Assembly: GCA_001051155.2 (NCBI GenBank)
Contig: JYIP02000002.1
Coordinates: forward strand, 2,797,583 to 2,861,582
Direction of reading: 5' to 3'
DNA: 64,000 bases
Origin: Chrysoporthe austroafricana
Taxonomy: Eukaryota; Ascomycota; Sordariomycetes; Diaporthales; Cryphonectriaceae
Shown piece after piece: positions 9,481 to 23,100 of this stretch (its first letter is position 1; every line of letters begins with the position of its first letter). Both the position numbers and the translations under genes were made by a program. The notes beneath the pieces were generated by a model that was not told the DNA's origin, made no database searches, and saw nothing but the letters and a program-made list of their open reading frames with translations.

Positions 9481-12376
9481 CCAAGAGTAGTACTGTACCG
9501 AGAGGAGTTGCGATGGTACATATGTTGAGCAAGTCAACTGGTACTCCTTCCACACGAGGAAGGTGATGAGAGGTGGTAGGAAGAGGTTGCGGAACCAAGG
9601 GAAGAGCAGCTGCCTGGATGCCCGGACGGAACCCAATCCAGGAAGGGACGATGTGTTGTCCCAGTTGAAGAAAAGCCAGCTGCCCGCAATTGCAGTTGCA
9701 TTTCACTACCGGCACCGACTTCAGGACTGGCACAAGTGAATCTTATAAGACGGACAGTCCTTTCACTTCTGAGCTGCTAGAGCCTTGCTTCTGCGATGAG
9801 GCGTCTTCGACTCGAATGAAGACGGTCGGCACCCCCGCGCCTCTGATACTTCACCGTTTTCCCCTCCTGCAGTTCTGAACGGAAATATGGAATGTCAGAC
9901 ATAGTTTCTCGAGTTCGAGTAATGAGGGCGTGGTCTTCCTCGCATCGACGACGTACTTGAGAGCTTCAGCCACCACGGATATCGCGTCACTGGTCACTTC
10001 CACTCCGCGAACAGCTCTTTCCTGCCACGTTGCCAGTGTGACACTGGGAATTGGTGGTTCCTGAAATGGTCGAGAATGCTCAACTCAGCCTATTCATTGC
10101 CTGAGGCTGGGGGCCCTTCTAACAATCGAACAACAATACTGCAGATCTGTGAGCGCAAAGAACAGACGGGCGCATGCATCAGATGTCGATGCTAGTGATG
10201 GAACAAGGTGGTCAAGATGCCTGCCAGGTTTCAGAGAACCTCCAGTGCTCTGTCTAAATAAACAGTCTGACGAGATCAGAACAAATGAGAGCGGCAATGC
10301 GAGGGGGTTGCTCTCATAACAATACTTGTAGAGCTTTGCCCTCGAGGCGAGAGCTCCAGCATTGGACAAGAACAGGACGGCCGAGCAAAAGGATTGAGAA
10401 AAAAGGACAGGGGCTTTATGGATGATTGCAGACGCATACAAGCAGACAAGGGGGCTCTCAAGAGCCTTCCCGGCGCATCGAGCCAAGGCGAGCTGCAACC
10501 AAGCATTTTTTGATCTAGCAGAGACCCGTCTCGAACTCTTGTCCACCCGCTTACGCCTTCCAGACGGGATGCAAGGAAAGCAAGTGGCTTGTGGATCCTT
10601 GACAGGAGCCCACGGACTTTCCAAACAGGAGCGAGACGGGAGGGAGCAGCCCTAGAGGGCAGAAGTAACCATCTCTCACATCGGCACGCCGCGGTCGGGG
10701 CCCAATAGCATCTTACGGCGCCATTTGTGGCTTCCAAATACTCGGAGAGGTGTTCTGTCGGTCTGGAGGAGCCTGCCTTCGCCTGTCAAGGGGGACCCTG
10801 AGCCGCGAAGCCAGCGATGTAGTCCATAGGCGGGGAGACTGCGTATGAGGCTTGAAATCGCCATGCGCAAGATCGTGGATCGCGCAGTCAGGGATGAGAA
10901 ATGTCTCAAACATGCGTCTCCGAGTGGCTTGAGATGTCTTGCCTAACTCCTCCACCCCGAGCCTGGAAAATGATCTCTCACGCTCTTTACACCGTGAAAT
11001 TTGAGAACCGTGGTAATCCGCTCTCCAGCTGACGAGGTTGAGTCAAGTCCTGCCGGTCCATTGAGGCCTGGTGCCTTCTTGTCTAGTCGTGTGGACAAGT
11101 AGATAGTCTCAAGCGCTTAACTCAAGACACCACCGACAAGAATCGGTCACATGGGAGTCACATGACGTCTCTGACCACCTGCACTTGCAGACCTGGCGGG
11201 CCACGCCGCCTCCGTGGGCCGGGCAAGGAAAAGCAACAAGGTCCCATTTGCCCCGAGGCGCAGCGACTGCTGGCATCCTGTGACCATGGGCATACACATC
11301 AGCAGAGCATATCCTCACGGGTCGAAGGAAGAGAGAATTACAGGCGACAGATGACGACAACCTTGATTTCGTGACTGCGTATGCGCGGAGAAGGGACTCA
11401 GCGGACCTTCTATCCTCGAAAGCCTCGGCCGGCACCTCAGCTCCGCGTCGCTGCAAGGTGGCTCGGTGGCTCGCGGCTGGAGGACGGATACACACACTAT
11501 GGTACGACCGAAGGAAGCTGGGCGGCGAATTCTCCCTTGCCTGCACTCTGTTGTAATACAACGAACCATATCCTCCGGAGTGCCTAACCGCCAGCTCAAA
11601 AAGGACACGGCGTTTGACTGCGACCAAAATGAACGATCGAGCAAAAGCGTGCCTGCGTAAGAGTACGACAAGTGCTTAGACTCCGAGGTGGAGGCGAGAT
11701 CTGGCGCAGCAAGACGTGGCGCCGTCAGTAGTCTTGGATGAGAAGTGAAGTTAAATTGCAGGGAGAAAAGGCTCCAGGGTTTTGGTGGGGGGGGGGCGGG
11801 GCGGGAATGGACACGAAGGGAAAGTCAGAGGTGCCCACGGTTCAGTCAACCGATGCTCCAAGCTATGCTAGATCACTTCAAGCTGGAGGGCACCAACTGC
11901 AAAGCAAGCTTGTCGTAAGGTTGCCAAGCATACTGAAAAGTTGCAATATGATCCATGCTGCGATTTGAACTTTAATATAGAGGCACCAATCAAAATGCCA
12001 TGACCTGGACTACAAGCACACATTACAGTCGAAACCAATGCGCCACGCGAACATGATTTCTCGCCATCGCTGAGGGAGCTGAGGGAGTTGACATATGCTG
12101 GCCAGGTTCACAAACAAGGTCCGAAATGTCCGACAAGATTCCCATCACTTGCACAGGTCGCACGATGGAATCGATACACAATGACAGACATTGTACTGCA
12201 GTATAGACCCCACCAGGACAGATCAATGTCCTTCTATAAACCCCAATGACACGGATTGCCCACCAGGACTCCTGTATTCCAAAATGACCTATGCACGCAA
12301 AACGTGTCGCTGTTGTGCTTGACTGAACTCCTTCCCGCTCGACAGCAGATAAGAACCAGGAACGACATCGTCTCTT
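9481..12376. other. Large intergenic region between the RRM gene and the P450 reductase gene
   Basis: Nearly 2.9 kb with no supportable gene. The open frames on both strands (up to about 176 codons) overlap each other and match no family I recognise. A G10 run followed by further G triplets lies at 11787-11805. The stretch lies between two minus-strand genes, so it should contain the distal promoter of the RRM gene and the 3' UTR of the reductase. A non-coding transcript cannot be excluded. Confidence 0.5.
11784..11805 (+). repeat. G-rich tract, possible G-quadruplex
   Basis: The tract contains a run of ten G followed by GGGG and GGG blocks separated by single C. It meets a simple four-run G-quadruplex pattern if the long run folds into two stems. 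It is intergenic and its function is unknown. Confidence 0.4.
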
Positions 12377-14580
12377 CTATGACCAAACGTCCTCCTGGAG
12401 ATGAGTTTATTAGCGTGCTTTCTCCCTCGGAAAAAAGGGGAAATAAGTAACAGTAGGCACGTACCTGATACTGGTTCGCGGCTCTCATATTCTTCACGAT
12501 CTCCTCTGCCTTGGCCTCCGACTTGCCCCTGTATTCAGCAATGATCTGCACCAGGACAGCGTTGACCTCACGAGCCATGTTAGCGGCATCACCGCACACA
12601 TAGAAATAGGCCTTCTGCTCCAGGAGGTCGTTGATGATCTTGCCCTGTTCCTTGAGCAGGTGCTGCACGTAGACCTTCTGGGGACCCTCTCTCGAGAATG
12701 CGCAGTGCATCTCAAATTTGTCGCCCATGGTTTGCTTGTATTGCTGTGAAATTATTAGTTGAAAGTGACGGATGGGTCTGGAAGGAATAATGACTTGCCT
12801 CCCACTCGGACTGGTACATGAAGTCCTCAGAACGATTCCGACAACCGAAGAACAGAATAGTCTTGCCAATATCGGCACCGTTCTCTGCTTCCTTGGCTCT
12901 TTCCTGTATGAAACCACGGAAGGGAGCGACACCGGTACCAGGTCCGATCATGATGATGGGCTTGGAAGGATCAGAGGGCAGCTTGAAGTTGGAGTGGCGC
13001 ACGTGGACCGGAACATGGATACCGTCGTACTTGTTGCGAGGACCGTGGAGCTCGTAGGTCTGGCCGAAGGGTTCCGGGTTGGGGTCGCCGTTCTGCTTCT
13101 GCTTCAAAGCAAGGAGATAGTTGGTCGCAATACCGCGGAACGGGTCGCCCCGGCCTGGGAGGTCCTGCACTTCGACAACGGCCGTAATGGAGATCTTCTT
13201 GGGTTGAACGAGCGAGGACGAGGAGATCGAGTAGTAGCGCGGCTGTAGCTTGTTGAGACCTTCGATGAAAGCTGAGAACGGAACATTGGTCCATTGCTTG
13301 CCCTTGGCCACACGCTCCAACACGCGAGCGATGTTGAGATTCTGCTTGCTGACATTTTCATGGAAGTAGTCCTTGTCACCACCGAGCTTGGTCATTTCGT
13401 CCTTGGATTCCTCGTCTGGGGCGAACGCCTTCAGAGTGTCCAAGAACTGACGCGAGACAGGAGCATTGATTTCCATGTGGTAGCGGAGAATGGCATCGAA
13501 CGTCGTGGGCGTGGGAAAAGGCACTTTGGCGGTGGGTTCCAGCGCCTTGACGCTGATGACGGTGTCACGCTTGTCAGAAAGCCCAAGGACGGACAAGAGA
13601 CGATCAACCTCTGCGCCCGGATTGGTAGGCCACACAGCGATGTGATCACCAGTCTGGTAAGACAGGTTAGAGCCACTGATGTCGACTTCCATGTGCAGAC
13701 AATTGCGATCCTTGACAGAAAACAGTTCGTAGGACTCGGCGATGGGGGCAATGTAAGGGTTGTGGGCATTGAAAGGACCCTTGGCGGTGCCCTCCAGGTG
13801 CATCTTGTTCGGCTCTCCGACGTAGACCTCGTGCGACTCCTTTGTCAGACCCTCGCGTTCGGTGATGCTGAAGATGGGCTCGTAAACAGCCTCACGTTCC
13901 TCCAGGCCCATCTTCTCGGACAGTGCAGCCCACATAGGCTCTTTCCAGGCCAGGAAATCCTCTTCCATGGTACCAGCGCCATCGTCACCCTCGCCAGCCT
14001 CGCCAATTCTGTGTGCGCCAAGCTTCTCGAGGGCCTTGGTGACGTTGCGAACCATGGAGTTGTAGTGCTCGTAGGTGTTGTTGCCCAGACCGAACGCGAC
14101 GAAGTTGAGGTTGTCCAGTGGGGGCTCCTTGCTCTCGGAGAACTGCACATCCTCGCCGGTGATGAACTCATAGAAGTCAACAGCGTTGTCAGTGGGCTCA
14201 CCCTCACCGTAGGTTGCAAGAACAAACATGACGATCTTGTCGCTGGGGACGGTGTCAAGGTTGTCGTAGTCGTAGTCCTCCAGGTCAGCTACCATAGTCT
14301 CAAGGCCGAATCTGCTCTTGCCCTCCTTGGCGAGTCGCGAGGCATAATCCTCAGCGGTTCCGGTCTGAGATCCATAGAAGATGACGCAGTTCTTCCCACT
14401 CTCCTCTAGCTTTTCCAAGATGTTCCTGGTCTTTCCGCTCTTTGCAGCATTCCCGTTGGCGAAGGAGGTCGCGTATGGATCTTTTGCGACGGCCCACAGC
14501 TTGCCTTTCGTAAAGTACGCAACAGTGCCGAGGAGGATCAACCCCAGGACGAGGATGTCCAGAGTGTCTAATTCGGCCAT
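12377..14580 (-). CDS. cprA: NADPH-cytochrome P450 reductase
   Basis: This diflavin enzyme passes electrons from NADPH through FAD and FMN to microsomal P450s such as Cyp51/Cyp61 of ergosterol synthesis; it is anchored in the ER membrane. Three exons are inferred: 14580-12799, 12743-12465 and 12394-12377, about 692 residues, the normal length. The start MAELDTLDIL is followed by a membrane anchor (about residues 7-23). The FMN loop SQTGTAEDY is at ~71-79; the FAD motif RYYSISSSS, the NADPH motifs GPGTGVAPFRGF and FFGCRNRSEDF, and the nicotinamide-stacking Trp in the terminal EDVWS are present. Intron 1 (12744-12798) has a GC donor (GAG|GCAAGT..CACAG); no GT donor keeps the frame. The last exon has 18 nt. 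An in-frame extension upstream to 14967 is open but lacks family similarity and is probably leader. Confidence 0.95.
12744..12798 (-). other. GC-AG intron in the P450 reductase gene
   Basis: This is a 55-nt intron with donor GAG|GCAAGT and acceptor TTTCACAG. Removing it joins ...QSEWE to QYKQTMGDKFEM, which is the conserved NADPH-domain sequence. The nearest GT inside the donor would break the frame. Confidence 0.85.
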
Positions 14581-17139
14581 ATTGGCGACAGGCACCGTGG
14601 TGCGCGTGTGAAGGTAAACCGCGAAGACGTTGGGCACTGCGAGGCTTTCCTGCGTCAGCGAGAGTCGCGAAGAAACCAGAATGGTTTGAGGAGTCCAGCG
14701 CACGATACGAGCAACGGGCTCTGGGCTGTCGCGAGCTGTGAGGGGGTGCGGACGAGGCGCGATGATGCTGGCGAAAAGCAGGTGAGATCTTACCGTTCTT
14801 TCTTTCTTACTCTGCAGATGACGGGACGGGCCTGCGCGGACTTCCGGCGAAACAGATTCGGACAGCGTCGGCGAGGTCGGAAGAGCAGCCACCCACGCCG
14901 TAACCAGACTGGGCCTCAACCGTGAAGAAGCAGTGAAGACGAGTGTGGAAAGGAGTGAAGAAGGCAAAGAAAGGAATAAGAACCAAGCAGCATATGGATT
15001 GATTCGGGAAACATAAAGCCTACAACGTGGCGCCGACTCGAAGGAGTGGAACCAGACGATAAGATTCGGTGCGATAACGGATCGGGTTCTTCAGCACTTT
15101 CCGGATCGCGCTGGCTGAACTTTGTTCCCACTCCGCCAAAGGTACGGGGCTACGCTGGTGCCCACTGCAGGGCTTGTACGAATACGCAGTAGGAGAACGT
15201 CCGCAGCGGCCCCGCGGCTCTCAGGGGTCCGGAGGCGCGGGTGGGACTGGTCAGAGTGGTCTGAGGCTCCATGCCGAGTATTCGGAAATTTTCTAGAAAT
15301 CGGGACACGTTACTTTCCGCCTTTCACGGGAATACCCATATGGAATGATGCTGGCATCCCGCCGACTCCTCCAAGTCCCTGACAGGTGCTAAAATTGGAT
15401 ATCAAGGGCCCTCTCGACAGGACCCTAAGATGATCGTTTTGATACCATACCCGGTATTTACTACTGCGGCGCGACCGAATCTTTGAGGCGACGGGGTCAG
15501 CACAGATCGTCCCCCTTCGCCCACGGCGCCAGGGCCTACAATGCGTGCGCCTTCACCGCCTATGGATCTTTGTTGTACTCGTGTTGTAAATGAATCGATC
15601 TGTCTGATAACTTCGACAGGCAGAGGCCACTGTGTTGCTCCGAGCTGAAGGTTCTCGGAGGTGAACGCAGCTATCGACTATGTGCCCAGGAGATATATCT
15701 CGAAAGCCTTGCCCTAAATCGTTGAAGATGTCCATTCCAGAATGTCCTTCCGGCCCGGCGCCTTATTTCGGCGGCCTTGGCTAGGACCAGGCCTCCAGCT
15801 AACAGCTGCTGCGTTCTGCCCTGAGTGGCTGTGCACTCGCATTACTGGCGGCGGCGATGGCAACTACCAGTAGACAGATTGTCCGAGCAATGGCCAGCTG
15901 GTGACCGCCTCCGTAACCAGTACACCATTCTACAGCCATGCAGATACAGCGTATCTACGGCAGTTGCCATATCCGGCAGTATATTCCTGCGCTGTGGCCA
16001 ATCACTACTCCGTCCTGTCGAATCTGGACTCCTCTGCGAGCAGGACCACATCTAGCCCGTCGGATAGTGGTTGTTACATCACACGAAGGCGAGAGCGAGC
16101 ACCGCAGCTGTAATTTAATGTCACTGCGCCCGCTTAGACGGCTCCGACCTACCAGTAATGAATCGGGCTGGTGCTATTCCGCGCCGGGCGCTCCGCAAAG
16201 TCCGACCATGAGAAATGCATGAGAAATGTGGGGGCTACCAGGTCTCGACCCTGATTCCTGAGAGTTGAACCCGTAGTCAGGGTCCTCGAGCTTGCTACCT
16301 GACAGGCATCGTGGCCGGCCGTGGCGAATCCATTCACGGTACCAGCCGTGGATGTTTTCTGACAGAAGGCCAAGCTTCACGCAGCTAGCCTGCTGACGCT
16401 GTTCCAACCCCGGCTCTGTATTCACTTGGCATGTCTGTCTTGCAATTAATCGACTTGCGTACCGGAGAGGGTGGGGAGGGGGGTTCTTGGGCCCGTCACA
16501 TTGCCGATTGGCTGTGTTCCTTGCATATGTTGATCTAGAACGGCTTAGGGGGAACTTGCACCTGGCATGCCGTGCCGTGCTCAGAAATAACAGAGGTTGA
16601 CGTGGCTGGTGTGGTTGGGTAGGGATAATACCACTCGAAAGCTTTGACAGTCCTCGAAAGAACACCATCTGGGGATTTTCCTAAGACTCTGGTTGAAGCT
16701 CCCTTTTGTCCAGAGCTCTCCTGGACAGAACCCCCCAAGGCTGCCATCGAGGCAATTGCAATCTTTGCTCCGAAACCCTGCCACCAGGTGTGCTCTGAAC
16801 TGGATGCTGGGGCTGTCCATGGGTGATCGAATGCTGCTCTTAGTGGCATGGTGGGCCGCCTGGATGTGACATAGTGCCTGACAAGTGCCTGACAGCCACA
16901 GTCCTCCGGCGTTCGTTCCTCTCTCAGCTGTAAGCGCCAACGCGACAACACGCCTCTGGTGACACGACAGATTGACTCCGAGCGAAGCCTGGAGGATAGG
17001 GGCAATCAGGGTCCCATTTATGCGCCCTGGCGACCTGCATCGCGTTCGACTGATCCACTTGGATGAGTGTGAGGCCCTGTCATGGGTGCTGTGCTCGGTG
17101 TTGATAGTGTAGCAGAGGGTTGCTGCTACTAATTATAAC
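14581..17139. promoter_or_regulatory. Divergent intergenic region P450 reductase/PAG1
   Basis: About 2.56 kb separates the two divergent start codons and must hold both promoters and leaders. Open frames here (up to about 164 codons) are unsupported. A G-rich stretch with four G runs lies at 16469-16491. Two copies of GTGCCTGACA sit at about 16873-16892. I found no conserved gene or RNA. Confidence 0.5.
16469..16491 (+). repeat. Candidate G-quadruplex motif
   Basis: Four G runs (GGG, GGGG, GGGGGG, GGG) occur within 23 bases, separated by T, A and TTCTT. It lies about 650 bp upstream of the PAG1 start, in the promoter-bearing gap. Confidence 0.5.
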
Positions 17140-20100
17140 ATGGGTAAGTCCAAGTCGTCGCCTCTCTGGCTTTTGAGGATGAAACACCCGTCGTCGGCAT
17201 ATCCCACCAAGCCGCTTGTCACAGTACGCGCAGGGCACAATCGTCTTGCCTGCGATCTTGCCACGGCAGTGGAACCTATCTGTGCTCTTCGAGCCTCATC
17301 TGTTTCACAACGTCGAGGAAAAGAGGGGAATCGCCGCGCTTGGCTCCTCACCCACGAATCCTCACCACCCTCCCCGACCCGACTTCGTACCCTCAGACTG
17401 CCAAAGCTGCCTGCCGCTCTCCCAAGGCCAGACGCTGTCAGACTTGTCGCATGCTGACGTAGATCCTTCCCTATGCAGCTCCCTCCTCGACGCTGCCCGA
17501 CCATGCCTACGACACCCTGAAATTCTCGCCCCGGTCGCCAATACATGAGGAGGATGAGGACTGGAACAAGACAGTAAGAGCTGGAGAGCTGGACCCACAG
17601 ACCGCACGGCGCATTGCGCACTCGAGAGATTCTTCCCTAGAGGCACTACAGTCCGGCGGGCTGGTCGCGAAACCATCGTCACAGTCCCACTCGCCTTCGC
17701 GCTTGGGTACTGCGGCTCCTCGTGCGGCCGCCGGGGCTATCTTTGAACGGACGATCGACTTGAAGGCTGCTTCTTCGTATGGCCACCACAGACAGACATC
17801 GATCGTACATGGCATACAGCACTCAAGGAATGGGAGCCACGCCAGCACCTCGTCCAACCCACTGAGCCCAGAGATCATCGCGGCCGCTGGCGCCGGGCTC
17901 ACTCCGGAACGAGCTGAGATGCATCCCTACGGTCGTGGCGACGGTGATAGTGCCTCGGGCTCCCGCCCGCCTACAGCCATGTCGGGTACGACGCTGGGCC
18001 CGGGTCAGCTGCCTGAGAGGACCTCGTCTGCAACAGAGGCGAGCACCAACAGCCGGAAACTGGAACGAATACACAGCGGTCGACGGCGCGACCTCTCGCA
18101 TCACCATTCCCACTCGAGACACAAGGACGACCAGAAGACCGTTGGGGAGTATGCTCTACATGTTCTCTTCACGTCGGTAGGTGGCACGTTCCGGTCTGGT
18201 AGGGCGCATGCTAAGTCTAGTACAGTTCATCGCGCAGGCGGAGGAGAAGCTGAACGACTCCATTACCAACCCTTTTGAACCCGAGCCGCAAATTGAGCAG
18301 ATATGTGGCCCAGGCGTGGATCCAGCCTTCGACCAGAGCATTTCTGCTTTGGGCCACATCGCCAGTCTCAAGCCCAAGGCACTCATCGACTCTATGATGC
18401 TGTGGAGGAAAAGCAAGAGTGATGCCGCAAACGAAGCCCGCATGGCGTCCAAAGGACAAATGCCTCATCCTGGAGCGTCCCTGCAGAGAAGGAACACCGA
18501 GCCTGTACAGCCTAACGGGGTGGCGGATCATTTCCACGTCAATGGGCAGAACTTCGCATCGAAACAGGAATACGTCGCTCACGCCGAACGCCGGTCTCTA
18601 GTTTCGATCTATATCTTGTGTCGAGTGCTACTGGAAGTGATAAGTCAGAGCACATTGGCATCCATCACGCCCGAGATGGAGGATAAGCTGGAGGGCATCA
18701 TCTTCAGTCAGCTCAAAATCGCGGACACGGTGCAATTGATGGAATCACCCTTGAAACTGGCAAATTGGAATCTGTTCGCACAGCTACTCGGAGTTATGAG
18801 CGAGATCAACTTCGACAGCGTTGCTGATCGTTTCATCAATGATCTCGACCGTTCACTCCAGGAGCATGGTGTCTTAAAGAGCCCGATATCCGCCAATCGT
18901 GAGGCCACTGAGGGCAAAATCGAGCTTGTCTTGGGTGGAATGAAACATCTCAGATTAAAGATCAGCCCTCCTGAGGCCTGGGACCAAACCTGCAATTTCA
19001 TGGTAGCACTGGGAAAGCTATTCGCCCGGTCGCATGGGCAGAAGGTCAAGTCAGCCTTTTGTCAAATGCTGGAGATGCTCCTGCTCCCCATCGCTGCGAA
19101 GGCGAACAACGCTGATTTCAGCCATCCAAAATGGGCTGAAGTTCTCGGTCATATCAGTCCGCGTCTTGGGCAGATATTTGTCAAGCCGCGACACTGGACT
19201 TTCGCGTTTCCGCTGACGGCAACAATGCTTTGTGTCTCGCCTCCAGAGTCTTTTGCATCACAGTGGCTCCAGCTGGTATATCCCTTGCAGACGAAGTTCA
19301 GGGACCGCTTTTCGAAACCGTTCTGCCTGCAAGTTTTATCGCGGCTCGTTTGGACGTATCTGATGCGCACAGTCGATAGCGCTGCCGGGGCCGCAAAGAA
19401 GCTTGACGAGGTCGTCAAGCTCATTCTACCCACAACAAGGCGGTCCGTCCTTGCCAGTGATCCTACGGTGGCAGACCCCCTCATACAGATCATCAGGATG
19501 ATCGGCTTCAAGCACCCAGAGTACTGCTTCAAGAATATCATCTTTCCTCTCGTCCATGCGGATCTGTTCTACTCTGGCAAAGAGGTGAAGGTAGAGAATT
19601 TGGACCCGGACAAAATGGTGATTGGCATTAGGGCCTTCTTGGCTATCATCTCAGACTTGGAAAAAGGAGAGGAGGGTTGCCCTCCGTTTCCGCAATACTA
19701 CCCTGTCCCGCCACCGTCACCGGACCGCCTGCCTACTTCACCAATTATAGCATCGCCTACGACAGGCCTGTCGGTGAATTCGACTGCGATATCCCCGGGC
19801 AGAGATAGTTTGACAGGCCCTGTTGTCAGCCACAAGTTGAGCGATACCGTGCGCGAGTACTATAACAAATTTTGTGGAATTTTGGGCAAGATCACCATCA
19901 TCTGCGATAACACCTTTGGCGGACAGGCTGCACTCGACGAGAAGTTCAGCAGCCCTGGGCCCAAGACCCCAATATCAGATACCTTCAACTTCCGCAAAGA
20001 TGACCATCTGGGCCCTCATGATCTGAAGCAGGCATTCTACGAGCTCCTTCATGTGGCCGTCCAAGCGCTACCACGCTGTCTGTCAGCAGACATACCTTTT

Positions 20101-23100
20101 AATTCTCTCATCAACCTTCTGTGTACGGGGACTGCTCATCTGCAGTATAACATTGCTGATTCCTCGGCGCAATCTCTGAAAGCCATTGCACGACAGTCTC
20201 ATGCACAACCAGTGACTACAGGCTTCTCCCGTTTCATCTTCAATTTCGACGACAGATATTCCACAATGTCGGACGGGGGAATGTTGGGGCCAGGCCACAT
20301 CGAGAACACCCTTATGCTCTATGTAGAGCTGCTTCAGATCTGGATCGAAGAGATTCGGCGAAAGCAGAAGCAAGCTGCTGCAGAGCCGAGTGAGATTAAT
20401 GGGGTTGACAAGAGGGGGCTCCAGCTCGATATATCGAGCATCTGGGCCGAGGTCGATCAGATCGAAGCGCATGGCCTGTTCTTTCTCTGCTCTCAATCCC
20501 GGACAGTCCGCTACTTCGCCATCACCGTCTTGCGGCTAATTAGAGAATTTGATACGGCACTCGGCAAGTCAACGAGTGAGGAGAGAGACACTATGAGACT
20601 GATCGACATTCTTGAAAATGATTCCGTGCAGGTTATGAACTTCAGAGATGATCAGCTATCGGTAGCCGAGCGAAGTCGCATACAAAGGGGCATACAAGAC
20701 AACAATAGCCAGGGCGCACTGATTGAACACTGCACAAGCGACCTCTCCTATGACACAACGCTGTGGCCTAAATTGTTTCCCAACCTAATTCGTCTTGCCT
20801 ACGAGAAATGTCCGTTCACGGTCACAATTGGGCGCGACCTGGTCTGCAACCGCATCCTACAGATGTATAAAACAATCACGCTGCTTTCCGAGCCCTCGAG
20901 GGGCTTGTATTACGGGTCCGATCCTGGCAGTGCGCGTTTCGTTGGACGCACACCCACAACACAACCTGAGGTCTTGGTCGAGCAATGGAAGCTGTTTTTG
21001 GTTTTCGCCTGTACGACGCTGGCGGACCCCGGGAACCCACAGTCCAATCCACTGCACGGTAACTCGTACCTGCGCAAGGGCTCATTTGCCTCGTCAACTG
21101 ATAAGATCGTGTCGGCGCGGACATTGTTTAAGTACCTTAACCCCCTCCTGTCGGCCTCCTCTGTGTCTGTCAGGGAAGCTGTCGTCACTGCAATGGGCTC
21201 GATAAACATCTACATTTACCGGACGTTGCTTGAGGAACTCCAAGGATACGCCTCTCGCTGCAACGATGAGGCCAGAGCTCGCATTCATCAGCGGACGAAT
21301 AGCAGTACTCGTCGAAATCGGAAGATGGATCTGTTGAGGACCGAAATCACACACGTATACAAGCTCACGTCGCACTTCTTGAAAGAAGCTGAGGTGTACC
21401 AAGATGACTGGATTCTTAATAATCTTGTCTCGTATGCCAAAGACTTGAAATTGTTCCTCATGGATGGAGAGGTCCAGATGGATTGGGAGTTTCAAAGGCT
21501 GCGGCGCTATTACTGTGGCTTGATGGAGGAGCTGTTTGAGGGCATCAACAGAACAGCCGACCCATCGAGATGGATGACCTTCGAAGCTCGCAAGTCCTCG
21601 TTCGCTCTGATGGAAGAATGGTGCGGGTTTTCGCCCAACCAGCCTCAGATTCGGCAAAGAGAAGACTGCATGAGACGATCCATAATTGACCAGCAGAACA
21701 TCGGCGAGAGGAACACAACATCAGCAGCGATGGAGATCGAGAAGCGCAACCTAAGGCAAGCAGCCCTGAGTGCCATGGCTGCACTCTGTGCAGGTCCCAT
21801 TAGTGTTACAACCGAAAGCGGTGCCGCCTTGCAATTTGATGTTCGTCGAATGCTTGCCTGGATCGAGACAATTTTCAGCAACGGCAACGGCAATGACCGG
21901 ACAAACTTGATCGGCAGACGAGCTCTGAAGAACGTGATCGTCTACAACCAGGAGTTTCCCTATCTCTTGGAACACTGCATATCTCGGTGCTATCTGACCG
22001 ATGTTCCCAAGGTACTCGAGAGCTACTTTACCGTGGTTACAGAAGTTCTTCTGGATTATGCGGACTATCCATCACCCTTTTGGAAACTTCTTGGCCTTTG
22101 CCTGTTCACGCTTGGACATGACCAGAGCGAGATTAGATCGAGGTCTGCACAGGTGCTCCAAGCCATTGAGGAACGTCACTTGCAAGCCAAGACCTCTAAG
22201 ATTCGAGACTTTGACATTAGCATCTCCGACAAGACCAAGGCTGTCTACAAGCTCGCCCAATACAAGATTTCCGAGAGGCTCTCGAAACAGCACGCAGAGT
22301 TGGCGTTTTACCTATTCTCCGAACTCACATTTTATTTCAAGGACCTGCAGCCCGTCAACCAGAGGAGCGTTATCGCTGTTATTCTGCCTTGGATCCAATC
22401 GGTCGAGCTAAAGGTCGATCCCAACGGCGGTCCGACAGGACAGTCCTACGTCTTACTGGCGAACCTCCTTGAGATCACCATCAAGTCAAGCGCCGCGCTT
22501 CACAACGAGGTGCAAGCCCTTTGGCAAGCTCTTGCAACGGGCCCGTACCCTGGCAACGTTCGTCTTGTACTCGACTTCATCATGCAGTTGTGTCTCGAAC
22601 GCCGAGAGCAGAATTTTGTCGAGTATGCCAAGCAGATCGTGGTATTCCTGGCCAGCACAAGCAGCAACCCTGGCCATAAGGTCGTGGAATTCCTGCTGCT
22701 TCAGATCACTCCCAAAGCAATGGTGCCAAATGAGAAGCGAGAGATGGCGGCTCCTCCGCCAGACATCAACCACTTTCCGTACTGTGCAGATCTGGCTGAC
22801 GCTCTGCCCGTTGGGACCAAGCAAGCCGGCTTCTCGCTAGGTCAACTCTCCTTGATCTTGCTTGTAGATCTTATGGTGTCTCCCGTCAATCTGCAGAAGG
22901 AGAGCATACCAGTCCTTCTGCAAGTAGTCTCTGTTCTGTGGGATCACTACACGCCTCTGGTCCAGGACCAAGCTCGAGAGATGTTGGTCCACCTCATTCA
23001 CGAGTTAGTCATTTCAAGGCTCGATGATGAAACACCCGAGGAGACCAAGAAGCCCATCGAGGATCTCATTGAGTTGATTCGACGGCATGATCGCTCTGTC

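Noticed and set aside
9338..9733. 131-codon minus-strand frame with a long Leu/Val run
   Set aside because: The hydrophobic run is the translated CAA microsatellite, not a membrane segment.
13294..14409. 371-codon plus-strand open frame
   Set aside because: It is antisense to the P450 reductase exon 1; the reductase frame has all expected motifs, and this frame has none.
14581..14967. 129-residue N-terminal extension of the P450 reductase
   Set aside because: Open by chance in a leader; the family start MAELDTLDIL at 14580 is followed directly by the membrane anchor.
16235..16310. Possible tRNA-like fold around a short complementary sequence (GGTCTCGACC / GGGTCCTCGAG)
   Set aside because: No T-arm GTTCRA consensus at the right distance, no A/B boxes and no acceptor stem could be placed.
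17140..17457. 105-codon frame starting at the PAG1 start codon and reading into the intron
   Set aside because: It reads through a strong GTAAGT donor four bases after the ATG; splicing gives a frame that continues into PAG1 instead.
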